Below are positions 51,401 through 58,324 of a DNA stretch of 64,000 nucleotides, one piece after another (position 1 is the stretch's first letter; the number at the start of each line of letters is the position of its first letter). This stretch comes from Hymenobacter sp. HSC-4F20 (lineage in GTDB: Bacteria; Bacteroidota; Bacteroidia; Cytophagales; Hymenobacteraceae). The position numbers and the translations under genes were made by a program. The notes under the pieces are model-generated. The model worked only from the letters and a program-made list of their open reading frames with translations, was not told where the DNA came from and did no database searches. The stretch is from NCBI RefSeq assembly GCF_019599275.1, contig NZ_JAHZTD010000002.1:1-64000 (forward strand), given 5' to 3'.

Positions 51401-52203
51401 CGCGGATCGAAGAGCTGTACTTCTAAAAAGGAGAAAGGCAGCCCCAGGTACAGCATTCCAGCGCGGAATACGGCTAACGGCAGTACTACCGCCGCCGCGC
51501 CCGTCAGCACTTTGCCCCGCGCAAACCACCGGTGGGCTATTACTCCCCAACCCGCTACGTACAAGGCAAAGCCAAGCAGTAGCAGCAGTAAGGGAAGGTA
51601 TTTACCCGTAATGGGGTCGGCTTGCAGGCTTTCAATGGAGAACAGGTAATTGCCCTCGTTGGAAACGAGTCGGGGCCGGGAGGATGTGCGCTTCTCCACC
51701 ACTAGCCGCACATTCTGCCCCTGAAAGATTCCCTGCCCGTTGCCATTGCGCAGGTAGCGGTTGCTGATGCCGTAGCTGATTTCCAGCGGAATATAGGTCA
51801 GAACAACGTAAGCGCCTTCGGTATGGCGGAGCACCAGAAACTTGCCGTTGCGGGTTTCCAGTAGGCGCTCGTGGTAGCGTTGCAGAGCCTGATCGGGGTC
51901 GGGGCGTACGCTATGGTCCGACCAGTACACCAGTTGCTCACCCCGGAAAATAAACGTCGGGTATGTGGTATGGCTGGTCAGAGAATGGAAGCTAACCTGG
52001 CCCGTAGCCAGGCGCTGCAGCACGTCCGTGGATTCCCGTTCGCCCGTCAGTTCCGCTTCCATTAACAGTTCCTGCAGCCGGGTGGCCGAGGCCTGTAGTA
52101 CTACTTCCGGATTCTGGCTGTACTGGTTGCTCAGATAGGCGGCCCCAAAGCAGAGCAACGCCAGTGAAAGCAGCCAAACCGGAGTGAAGCGAAAAAATTT
52201 CAA
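48463..52203 (-). CDS. Large multi-segment sensor histidine kinase
   Basis: A 1246-residue membrane histidine kinase. Segment 1 is near 9-27, followed by an outer domain to about 200. About seven hydrophobic segments (205-465) form a membrane block. A second outer domain (about 470-735), two segments, a third outer domain (about 810-945), one segment and HAMP (about 985-1040) follow. The kinase has the H box ARQVAHEIKNPLTPMK near 1055, the N box FNNLLINALQAI, then DNGTGIP and GSGIGLAV, as in NtrY-type kinases. A longer frame starts at ATG 52275, but that codon lies inside the terminator hairpin of the upstream gene. TTG 52203 (KFFRFTPVWLL) fits the first membrane segment better. No response regulator gene is adjacent. 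Confidence 0.88.
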   Translation of the reverse strand: MKFFRFTPVWLLSLALLCFGAAYLSNQYSQNPEVVLQASATRLQELLMEAELTGERESTDVLQRLATGQVSFHSLTSHTTYPTFIFRGEQLVYWSDHSVRPDPDQALQRYHERLLETRNGKFLVLRHTEGAYVVLTYIPLEISYGISNRYLRNGNGQGIFQGQNVRLVVEKRTSSRPRLVSNEGNYLFSIESLQADPITGKYLPLLLLLLGFALYVAGWGVIAHRWFARGKVLTGAAAVVLPLAVFRAGMLYLGLPFSFLEVQLFDPRVYAASWVSPSLGDLLLNAGLFVITAYYLLLLFRRYGVLRFVHQVRRVPQRVAVGSITVLAFYGLLELLFDFYSSSFSNSQLILDITQDIQANFFKLLLLLAIVLHTGGYLVGFYLLSQVFNGIVRPSTRNAGIILLLLSAVAFLVTGIGFGQVHATLLGIALLFFLVLRLTGLKSTGAILPYQVYLFIFLMLGVSSAVGALALYEHFNRQLQLNKQNLASNLLTDNDLQGEYLLVERGQEMTQDPVLRTMLASPFVNLDLIRQKVVKYYLRDYFNKYEVRVILFNPEGKGVAVGGTLEQTRSFLLQNATRTDHPNIYLIRDSNNSFSSRRYVAFVSVPTPTTELDGSTSTVVLELSLKKLTANSVVPELLVDQKFFQPQLGTELSYGGYQKGQLVYSEGDFDYVNQLPPALFRDARLYTTGVALNGYHHLAIRATDHSGRMVLVTTATYSFSDWLANFSFLFLLHGFCCLLLMGAFLLARGQYRELLRTNFSTKIQLFLNFGILVPLIVVSVAIASQVTTSYKHDLLRSYQRRGQAVQENLLKNRNLLTEAGNRADLVDLAENVAALTETDLNLYDAQGQLLVSSQPLIFEANLLSTLMNPQAVAALTENGQPRVLLTERAGTLSFNALYLPLRAGALQSGRPGAVLGYVGIPFFDSEKDLDIKLTELVSTILNIFTVMFILFLVLAFLASRILTEPLKLITEKLKQTTLTGQNEMLAYESEDEIGLLVREYNQMLLKLEESKQELAAQEKEAAWREMARQVAHEIKNPLTPMKLSLQFLQRAIQDKRPNLDELMSKVSQTLITQIDVLTDIATSFSNFTNLPAMRPERLDVAPVLRRCVGLHQGSTGGTGIRLVLPEDAETGRYVVFADESLLVRTFNNLLINALQAIPPGRAPEVEARLEAQPNNRLRICIQDNGTGIPAEVREKVFVPNFTTKEKGSGIGLAVARRGIESAGGSIWFETEEGKGTSFCIDLPLAG

Positions 52204-52253
52204 CGGGAAAGGAAATGATGAATTGCAGACAGTGCAACCTTGATACCAAACAA

Positions 52254-52277
52254 AAATGCCGCCATACGGCGGCATTT
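52254..52277 (-). terminator. Terminator of the respiratory accessory genes
   Basis: aaatgccgcc (52254-52263) pairs with ggcggcattt (52268-52277) with a 4-base loop, followed on the minus strand by TTTTTG. It is 33 bases after the DUF983 stop and probably ends the ctaA-to-DUF983 transcript. Confidence 0.8.
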
Positions 52278-52309
52278 CCTAGCGTATACTAGGGCCTGTA
52301 TTGCTTGAA

Positions 52310-52705
52310 TTAGCGCCGTGCTGTTGCGTAGCGGGCATCGTAGTGTATCCCGCCGAACAAGTACAGCATGAGAGTACGGGAATAGCGCAGACTAAGCGGG
52401 GTTAGCAGCAAGGCTACAATGGCCACTGCCGTAATATATACCCACGTATCCGGGTCGTTAAGCAGGTAGTACACGGCAAACCCAACCACCAGCATAATAG
52501 CCGTGGAAAAAGCAAAGCTGATATACATGGCTCCCCAGTAAAACCCTGGTTCCGGCTCGTACACTTGTCCGCAAACCGGGCAGGCCTGCGGCATCTCGGT
52601 GAAATGCGCCAGATTCAGGGCCGAGTGCGTAAACAACGGCCCCTGATGACAGCGCGGGCACCGTTGCTGCAGAATGCTCACCAGGGAAGAACTGCTGTTA
52701 GCCAT
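52310..52705 (-). CDS. DUF983 zinc-ribbon membrane protein
   Basis: A 131-residue membrane protein of the DUF983 family, found beside cytochrome oxidase assembly genes in many bacteria. The N-terminal half has a four-cysteine zinc ribbon (CPRC near 15 and CPVC near 42, with GPLF between). Two membrane segments lie near 58-80 and 88-110. The family is assumed to help oxidase maturation, but no activity is established. ATG 52705 (ANSSSSLVS) is chosen over the longer frame. It overlaps the end of the upstream small gene by 8 bases, so translation is probably coupled. Last gene of the cluster. Confidence 0.88.
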   Translation of the reverse strand: MANSSSSLVSILQQRCPRCHQGPLFTHSALNLAHFTEMPQACPVCGQVYEPEPGFYWGAMYISFAFSTAIMLVVGFAVYYLLNDPDTWVYITAVAIVALLLTPLSLRYSRTLMLYLFGGIHYDARYATARR

Positions 52706-52958
52706 GAGCTGGTTTTTTCTTTTGCTGACTATGACGGTACCAGAAATAGCCGACCGTGCCAATCAGTACGTAGGGAATTGTCATCAGGTACAAAATTCCC
52801 TTATTCAGCCCAGTCGTGTCGTAGCCATCTTTCTCCTGGCGCGAGGCTTCCACCTGGGTTTTGCACATTGTGCACTGAGCCTGTACACTCAACGGCAATG
52901 CGGTTAGCAACATTCCCAGCAATAGGGTCATTACCCCAGTCAAAACTATCTTTTTCAT
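52698..52958 (-). CDS. Small exported CxxC membrane protein
   Basis: An 86-residue protein. The signal peptide (MKKIVLTGVMTLLLGMLL, cut near VQAQ) is followed at once by CTMC, a CxxC pair with Met between. A short polar helix (KTQVEASRQEKDGYD) and one membrane segment (GILYLMTIPYVLIGTVGYFWY) lead to a basic cytoplasmic tail. I do not know a family name. The CxxC placed at the outer face, between SCO/DUF420 and DUF983 genes, suggests metal or thiol handling for the oxidase, but this is inference. It overlaps the DUF983 gene by 8 bases. Confidence 0.8.
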   Translation of the reverse strand: MKKIVLTGVMTLLLGMLLTALPLSVQAQCTMCKTQVEASRQEKDGYDTTGLNKGILYLMTIPYVLIGTVGYFWYRHSQQKKKPAHG

Positions 52959-53052
52959 GTTATTCGCTGCTTTCGTTGAAAGGGTAACGGCTTCTTCCCT
53001 ACCATAGTTCGTATTCGTAGCCCGCAGGTAGTAGCGGCCATTAAGCGGCTAT

Positions 53053-53607
53053 CTACGTGTAGTAGGGCGCAATCATGAAGTACACGACAACTCCCGTCAC
53101 GGACACGTACAGCCAGATAGGATACGTCCAACGCGCAATGCGCCGGTGCTTCTGAAACTGCTCCGTTAGCGCGAAATAAAGCGTGAACAGCACTAGCCCT
53201 ACCGTTATGGCGGCCAGCAGAATATGGGTCAGAAGAATAAAATAATACACCCCCCGAATCAGGCCCTGTCCCCCGAACTTGGTTACGATGCCTTGCGAAT
53301 GGTAGGCGACGTAGGAAACCAGAAACAAGGAGCCGAGCAGGAAAGCAATGCCCATCATGGCACGATGCCGGGCCACATTCCCGCGGCGAATAAAGTAATA
53401 GCCTAGCATCAGGAATACGGCCGTCAGGGAATTCAGTCCGGCATTCACCGCGGGCAGCATCTTCACGTCGGCACCAGGAATACGGAAGACTCCAGGCAGA
53501 AAATAGAGCACAGCTACTGCCAGCGGCACTAGGGCGCCCAAGATACCCGCGGCAATTTTGTACTTGGTAAAATTGCCAGAGTTAGTGACAGGATTAGGGG
53601 TGGTCAT
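53053..53607 (-). CDS. DUF420 membrane protein
   Basis: A 184-residue protein of the DUF420 family (CtaM-like), with five hydrophobic segments and short loops. It includes LPAVNAGLNSLTAVFLMLGYYFI near 50, ARHRAMMGIAFLLGSLFLVSYVAYHSQ near 80, and ILLTHILLAAITVGLVLFTLYFAL near 125. The conserved His residues in ARHR, YHS and LTHIL are the family's mark and may hold heme or copper. In Firmicutes the related CtaM is needed for heme-copper oxidase assembly. ATG 53607 is used, which overlaps the SCO gene end by 14 bases. Confidence 0.9.
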   Translation of the reverse strand: MTTPNPVTNSGNFTKYKIAAGILGALVPLAVAVLYFLPGVFRIPGADVKMLPAVNAGLNSLTAVFLMLGYYFIRRGNVARHRAMMGIAFLLGSLFLVSYVAYHSQGIVTKFGGQGLIRGVYYFILLTHILLAAITVGLVLFTLYFALTEQFQKHRRIARWTYPIWLYVSVTGVVVYFMIAPYYT

Positions 53608-54253
53608 AGGTGTAAAGCAACACTTCAATTTCGGTGATGAGACGGTTCACGTCTTTTTCGCTGGTTCCGTCGTAGCGCCCCCGCACATGGCCGGCCCGGT
53701 CAATCAGGAACAGCTGCTGACTGTGTGCCGGCCCCGGGTCCGGGCTGCTCTCGGCCCGCAACTCCTGCGTAAGTAACCGGCTCACGGCGGCTTGGTTGCC
53801 GGTCAGAAAAAACCACTTTCCTGCAATAGCTCCGTACTCTTCGGCGTAGCGCGCTAGGGCTGCAACGGAGTCGCGCGCTGAGTCAACGGAAAAGGAAGCG
53901 AGTTGTACCCGTGGTTCCTGCCGAAATTTTTCCTGCACGCGCACTAGTTGGCTGTTGAGACGCGGGCAGGCACCCGGACAAGAAGTAAAGAAAAAGCTGG
54001 CGACGTACAGGCCTCTCTTGCTTAGCTCCGCTGCTGTTACTTCTCTTCCTGACTGTGACGCCAACCGAAACTCACCGAGTTGGTGATAAACAGTATCGCG
54101 CTGCCACTTCCCGGCAACCTGAGTGGAATCTACTCGCTCAGGCAGGAAAGTTGGCAGCGCGTAACGGTTGGTACCAAAGCTTTTCAGAAACAAGAAAGCC
54201 AGAACCGGAACCAGCAGAATCAGACCCAACACCAAAGTTTGTTGGGGCCGCAT
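53594..54253 (-). CDS. SCO family copper chaperone
   Basis: A 219-residue membrane-anchored thioredoxin-fold protein of the SCO1/SenC family, which delivers copper to the CuA centre of cytochrome oxidase. The N-terminal anchor is LVLGLILLVPVLAFLFL. The copper site CPGACP (CxxxC, near 116) follows FFFTSCPG, and the conserved His is in AHSQQLFLIDRAGH near 183. ATG 54253 (RPQQTLV) is preferred over the longer frame, which would run into the subunit IV gene. Five bases separate it from that gene; it overlaps DUF420 by 14 bases. Confidence 0.94.
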   Translation of the reverse strand: MRPQQTLVLGLILLVPVLAFLFLKSFGTNRYALPTFLPERVDSTQVAGKWQRDTVYHQLGEFRLASQSGREVTAAELSKRGLYVASFFFTSCPGACPRLNSQLVRVQEKFRQEPRVQLASFSVDSARDSVAALARYAEEYGAIAGKWFFLTGNQAAVSRLLTQELRAESSPDPGPAHSQQLFLIDRAGHVRGRYDGTSEKDVNRLITEIEVLLYTYDHP

Positions 54254-54258
54254 CTGGG

Positions 54259-54600
54259 TTAACGAATCAGGTTCTGCACCGCTTCGCCGATGTAGGAGCC
54301 TTCGGTAATCAGGGCTACCAGCAGCCAGATCAACAGCGCCATCGGAATCAAAATGCTCCAAATCAGCCCTTTTGTTTCATGCTTTAAGTGCATGAACTCA
54401 GCCACGATAAAGAAGGCCTTGAAAATGGTCAGGATGATGAAGATGGAGTTGCGGAACGTCCCGGCGGGCATGATGTAAGCAATAGCAAACTCCAGAGCCG
54501 TAATAGCCGAGATAATCCAGAAAGTTTTCCAAATCCAGCCAGTATTCGGTTTAGGAATCTCGCCGGTCGGAACAGTGTCGTGCGTTGCGTGCTGAGCCAT
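54259..54600 (-). CDS. Cytochrome c oxidase subunit IV family protein
   Basis: A 113-residue protein with three hydrophobic segments (about 29-46 IWKTFWIISAITALEFAI, 57-75 and 85-108). Its sequence pattern is that of the caa3/CtaF-type small subunit, including SIFIILTIFKAFFIVAEFMHLKHE. This subunit stabilises the oxidase core. The first 25 residues are polar and cytoplasmic. It lies 87 bases downstream of the subunit III gene. Confidence 0.9.
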   Translation of the reverse strand: MAQHATHDTVPTGEIPKPNTGWIWKTFWIISAITALEFAIAYIMPAGTFRNSIFIILTIFKAFFIVAEFMHLKHETKGLIWSILIPMALLIWLLVALITEGSYIGEAVQNLIR

Positions 54601-54687
54601 GATGAGTAGAAAATACGTAGCTGAGAGCCGTTGAGAAGAAAGCCGAACAACGTATGCAGTTGTCCGGCCTCTCAGGTACTGATGAAT

Positions 54688-55458
54688 TTAAACGAGGTAG
54701 AAGAAGGTGAATACGAACACCCACACCAAGTCCACAAAGTGCCAGTACAGGCCGATTTTCTCCACCATCTCGTAGTGGCCGCGCTTCTCAAACGTACCGT
54801 TGGTAGTAGCAATGAAAGCCCATACCAGCAAGCACACGCCCGAGAATACGTGGGTACCATGGAAGCCAGTGATGAAGAAGAACAGGTCGGCGAACAGCAC
54901 CGGGCCGTACTGGTTCATGGCCAGGTTGGCGCCGTGGAATACCGTGCCGTCGTTCATCAAGGTACCCTTTTCGGTGCCCGTGATAAAGTGAGTCCATTCC
55001 CAGGCCTGGCAGCTCAGGAAGGTAGCCCCAAACAGGATAGTCCACAGCAGCCACTTCTGCACGTCTTTCTTATCGAAGCGGTGACCTGCTTCTACGGCCA
55101 GTACCATCGTCACGGAGCTGAAGATGAGAATCATCGTCATCAGGGCCACGAAGCCCAGGGGCAGGTGGTATCCGTGCAGGCCAGGGAAGGCATCAAATAC
55201 CTTCTCGGGGATGGGCCAGTAGTTGGTCGAGAACTTAAACGCCTCGGGCGTGCCTTCATACACCCCGTGGCGGTGGCGGATCAGGCCATACGTGGTGAGG
55301 AAAGCGGCAAACGTGAAGGCATCTGACAACAGGAAGAACCACATCATCAGCTTGCCGTAGCTTGCTTTAAAGGGCTCGTTCCCGCCGTCCCAGGTACCGG
55401 TGCGCGGCTTATCCAGGGCGGAATCAGAAAGTGCCTGCGTCGTGGAAATGGTGGACAT
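54688..55458 (-). CDS. Cytochrome c oxidase subunit III
   Basis: A 256-residue polytopic subunit III (CtaE/CoxC type). Marks are MMWFFLLSDAFTFAAFLTTYGLI near 35, GHRFDKKDVQKWLLWTILFG near 125, SCQAWEW, FFITGFHGTHVFSGVCLL near 195 and the last segment EKIGLYWHFVDLVWVFVFTFFYLV. It should sit beside subunit I and guard proton uptake. A second, shorter subunit III gene lies 22 bases upstream; having both is a feature of Bacteroidota clusters. Confidence 0.93.
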   Translation of the reverse strand: MSTISTTQALSDSALDKPRTGTWDGGNEPFKASYGKLMMWFFLLSDAFTFAAFLTTYGLIRHRHGVYEGTPEAFKFSTNYWPIPEKVFDAFPGLHGYHLPLGFVALMTMILIFSSVTMVLAVEAGHRFDKKDVQKWLLWTILFGATFLSCQAWEWTHFITGTEKGTLMNDGTVFHGANLAMNQYGPVLFADLFFFITGFHGTHVFSGVCLLVWAFIATTNGTFEKRGHYEMVEKIGLYWHFVDLVWVFVFTFFYLV

Positions 55459-55480
55459 AGCGTGCGGGGGTTGACAAGAA

Positions 55481-56068
55481 TCAGTGATTCAAAAGTAGGA
55501 ACAAATACAGGTACAACCAAAGCGCACCCAGGTAGTGCCAATAGATGGTGACGTTGCCAATGGAGAGCATTTGCCGGGAATGCACCTGATAGTTAAAGCT
55601 TTTACGCAGGACAATCAGCAAAAAGATGAGCCCCGTAAGCAGGTGAAATGCATGGACGCCCGTTAATACATACAGAAATGAGCCGGAAGGGTTGGCATCA
55701 GTGCCCGCAAAAAAGATGCGCTGTCCTACTAGCTGCTCCCACATCTGCCACTGCCCAATAAGGAATGCTACCCCCAAAACGGTGGTAACAAGCAGGGCAG
55801 TTCGTACTTGCGTGAGTTCGTCTTTGCGAGCGGCAAACCAAGCCCACTGCACTGAAATCGAGCTGGCGGCCAGAATCAGGGTAGTAATGAGGAAGCCAAA
55901 GGGCAGGTTAAATTCCAGCCAGTTGCCTTCATTGCGACGCACGATGTACGCGCTGGTATACGCAGCAAAAATCATGAAGATGCTGACCATCATCAGCACC
56001 AGCACAAACCGCAACGGGTGAATCCCCGTGGCCGGCTGCTTGGTGTTTAATGCTTCGGAGGGATGCAT
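55481..56068 (-). CDS. Second cytochrome c oxidase subunit III-like protein
   Basis: A 195-residue subunit III homologue with five membrane segments, shorter than its neighbour because it lacks the N-terminal extension and the long loop. Marks: FVLVLMMVSIFMIFAAYTSAYIVRR near 24, GVAFLIGQWQMWEQLV near 100, GSFLYVLTGVHAFHLLTGLIFLL near 132 and IYWHYLGALWLYLYLFLLL at the end. The two subunit III proteins share the HxxH(L/V)xxG element (GVHAFHLLTG here, GFHGTHVFSG in the neighbour), so they are old paralogues. Which one joins the aa3 core is open. It is preceded by ctaB after 93 bases. Confidence 0.91.
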   Translation of the reverse strand: MHPSEALNTKQPATGIHPLRFVLVLMMVSIFMIFAAYTSAYIVRRNEGNWLEFNLPFGFLITTLILAASSISVQWAWFAARKDELTQVRTALLVTTVLGVAFLIGQWQMWEQLVGQRIFFAGTDANPSGSFLYVLTGVHAFHLLTGLIFLLIVLRKSFNYQVHSRQMLSIGNVTIYWHYLGALWLYLYLFLLLNH

Positions 56069-56161
56069 ATAGTGGAAAAAGGTGAAATGAAGATGCGAAG
56101 TACACTTGGTAAAAACAGCAAGCGAGGCTGTTTTGTCCCACTTTTCGCTGTAGTGTACCCG

Positions 56162-57016
56162 CTAAATCTTATCCAGAACGAGGGCTATTTGCACTATCGG
56201 CAGGTACAGGAATGAGCCAAACATAATGCTCATCGCTGCCTTCTTGCTGACCGTGCGCATGAGGTAAAAAGTCTGCATGAGAAACAACACGCCGCAGATA
56301 GCCGCCACCATGGGGTACGTGGTGCTGGTCATACCAAAGTAAAACGGCAGCAGGCTCAGCGGAATCAGGACCAGCGTATAGGTCATGATCTGAAAAGCCG
56401 TCCGCAGGTCCTTCTTGCCGGGTGTGGGCAGCATCTTGAAACCGGCTTTCTTGTAGTCGTCATCCAGCACCCAGGCAATGGCCCAGAAGTGCGGAAACTG
56501 CCACATGAATTGAATGCCAAACAGGATCCACCCCTCAGGACCAAGGAAACCCGTAGCCGCTACCCAGCCAATCAGCGGCGGCATTCCGCCCGGTATAGCC
56601 CCTACGGCCACGCAGATGGGTGAAATGGTTTTCAGGGGCGTGTAGATGAAGCCGTACAGAATCAGCGAAATCAGGGACAGCGCGGCAGCTACCGGATTAA
56701 AGAAGTACGCCAGCATACCCAAACCAGCTACCCCTAGAATAATCGTGAATATCCAGGCCTCCTGAGTGCTTATTACCCCTAGCGGCAGGGGCCGCTTAGC
56801 GGTGCGCTTCATCAGCTTATCGAGTTCTATCTCGAAAATCTGATTGATCGTGTTGGCTGCGCCCGTTACTGCCAATCCGCCGAGCATTACCAGCGCTGCG
56901 CGGCCCCAGCTCAGCTCGTGGGCACCCAGCAGGTAGCCAATAGCACTAGAAAAGGCTACGGTAAGCGCCAGGCGGAATTTAAGTAACTGAAAGAAAGCCC
57001 TAGCCTTACTCATCAA
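56162..57016 (-). CDS. ctaB: Protoheme IX farnesyltransferase (heme O synthase)
   Basis: Adds a farnesyl group to heme b to form heme O, the precursor of heme A. The 284-residue UbiA-family protein has the prenyl diphosphate site NTINQIFEIELDKLMKRTAKRPL near 60-83 (an NxxxE/D variant of the NRAxDxxxD form) and the second site WQFPHFWAIAWVLDDDYKKAGFKMLP near 165. Eight to nine membrane segments are visible. Two start codons in tandem (57016, 57013) cannot be separated. It lies 52 bases after ctaA on the same strand. Confidence 0.96.
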   Translation of the reverse strand: MMSKARAFFQLLKFRLALTVAFSSAIGYLLGAHELSWGRAALVMLGGLAVTGAANTINQIFEIELDKLMKRTAKRPLPLGVISTQEAWIFTIILGVAGLGMLAYFFNPVAAALSLISLILYGFIYTPLKTISPICVAVGAIPGGMPPLIGWVAATGFLGPEGWILFGIQFMWQFPHFWAIAWVLDDDYKKAGFKMLPTPGKKDLRTAFQIMTYTLVLIPLSLLPFYFGMTSTTYPMVAAICGVLFLMQTFYLMRTVSKKAAMSIMFGSFLYLPIVQIALVLDKI

Positions 57017-57063
57017 CTGCGTTCAACAAGTTGCGTGGCGAAAAAGCCCGCCAAACGGGGCCG

Positions 57064-57071
57064 CAAAGTTA
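57064..57071 (-). promoter_or_regulatory. Possible internal promoter box before ctaB
   Basis: TAACTTTG on the minus strand fits TAnnTTTG and overlaps the last bases of ctaA. It could give ctaB and downstream genes a second start, about 45 bases before the ATG. No -33 TTG is seen. Confidence 0.35.
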
Positions 57072-58151
57072 CGCAACAACGGCCGTAGTAGCCACCTGCC
57101 GCCGCAACTTCGTAGCCCGATGGTAGGCTACAACGGCCAGAAACTGCGCCCCGAACAGTAAAGTGGCCAGCGTAAGGTGTACCGGCTGAACTGCTGCGGG
57201 AAAGGAAAAATAAGCCAGAATAATCCCGGCTATAATCTCGGCCCCTATCAGACCAATAATGGCAGTGGCCAACCGGTGTAAGCGGGCCGAGGGAGTGGTG
57301 TAGAGCCGGTAAGCCACGTAAAGATTTACCAGAAGCAGCACGGCCGAAAACGTCCGGTGAAACTTAAAAATCCCCCCTAACTGCTCTACCCAGCCGCCGC
57401 GGTTCAAGTAGTGGGCGGCGGAAGCCACCAGATCCACCTGCTCCCGAACTTGAGTACCAAGCACAATCTGGATGAACGTTAGCAGGACTGCTACCCATAG
57501 CCACCCTCCCAGACCTGAAACTTCACGAATGGGCTCTACATCAGCAACCCCACCGCGCTGCGAACGGTCCACAGCGTAGAGCAGCATCGCCACAATCAGC
57601 AGGGCCAGGCCCATGTGAATAGTGACCATGATAGGCAGCAGGTTAGTAGAAACCACCAGCGACCCCAGCCAGCCCTGCACCCCGGTTAGCAGGAAAGAGG
57701 CGAAAGCCAGCCAGAAAACAGTTCGGTCCCGTTGCCAGTAGGGTAGGGCAAACAACACCGTGCCGAACACGAACACGCCGATCAATGCCCCTACTAGCCG
57801 GTTCACATACTCTATCCAGGTTTTGACCGGGTTGAAGTCGGTTTCGATGTATTGTGTAGGGTGAGCAAAGATATCCCCGGCCACCTGGTGGAAGCCCAGC
57901 CGCTCTAGCCTGGCCGCCAGCTTTTTGTTTTTCTCCACCCGTTGGGCAGTGTATATCTCCTTGTAGTTGGCGGGCAACTGGCTCACGTGGGTAGGAGGCA
58001 CCCAGGTTCCGAAGCATTTCGGCCAGTCGGGGCAGCCCATACCGGAGCCTGTGCTTCGGACGATACCGCCGACCAGAATGAGAAAATATACGGCCGCCAC
58101 CGTCAGAATTCCGACGAAACGAAAGCGGCGCACGAACACTGGGGTTGACAT
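57069..58151 (-). CDS. ctaA: Heme A synthase (COX15/CtaA family)
   Basis: Oxidises the C8 methyl of heme O to the formyl group of heme A. The 360 residues are the long COX15-like form, with an extra soluble loop (about 50-110, YTAQRVEKNKKLAARLERLGFHQ). Marks are ILVGGIVRSTGSGMGCPDWPKCFG near 25, with the Cys pair region; EYVNRLVGALIGVFV near 115 (conserved Glu and Arg); then GLALLIVAMLLYAVDRSQ and FHRTFSAVLLLVNLYVAYR near 265. The conserved His ligands HxxxA and HR are present. First gene of the block downstream of coxA, from which it is separated by a terminator hairpin. Confidence 0.95.
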   Translation of the reverse strand: MSTPVFVRRFRFVGILTVAAVYFLILVGGIVRSTGSGMGCPDWPKCFGTWVPPTHVSQLPANYKEIYTAQRVEKNKKLAARLERLGFHQVAGDIFAHPTQYIETDFNPVKTWIEYVNRLVGALIGVFVFGTVLFALPYWQRDRTVFWLAFASFLLTGVQGWLGSLVVSTNLLPIMVTIHMGLALLIVAMLLYAVDRSQRGGVADVEPIREVSGLGGWLWVAVLLTFIQIVLGTQVREQVDLVASAAHYLNRGGWVEQLGGIFKFHRTFSAVLLLVNLYVAYRLYTTPSARLHRLATAIIGLIGAEIIAGIILAYFSFPAAVQPVHLTLATLLFGAQFLAVVAYHRATKLRRQVATTAVVA

Positions 58152-58267
58152 ACAGAAAGTAGCTGATTTCTATAAAGCAAACAGTTTGAATCATTCGTTT
58201 GCTTCAAAAACAAAGGGAAATCCGTTGTCAGCGCGACTAGTTCGGATTTCCCTTAGCTCAAGTAAAT

Positions 58268-58301
58268 AAAATGGGCCGCCGTGTACACAGCGGCCCATTT
58301 T
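58268..58301 (-). terminator. Terminator after coxA
   Basis: A 12-bp perfect stem (58268-58279 and 58290-58301, aaaatgggccgc and complement) with an inner palindrome gtgtacac, followed on the minus strand by TTTTATTTA. It separates the act-cox transcript from the ctaA block. Confidence 0.85.
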
Positions 58302-58324
58302 CAGAAGGCTAATGCGCTACGCGC

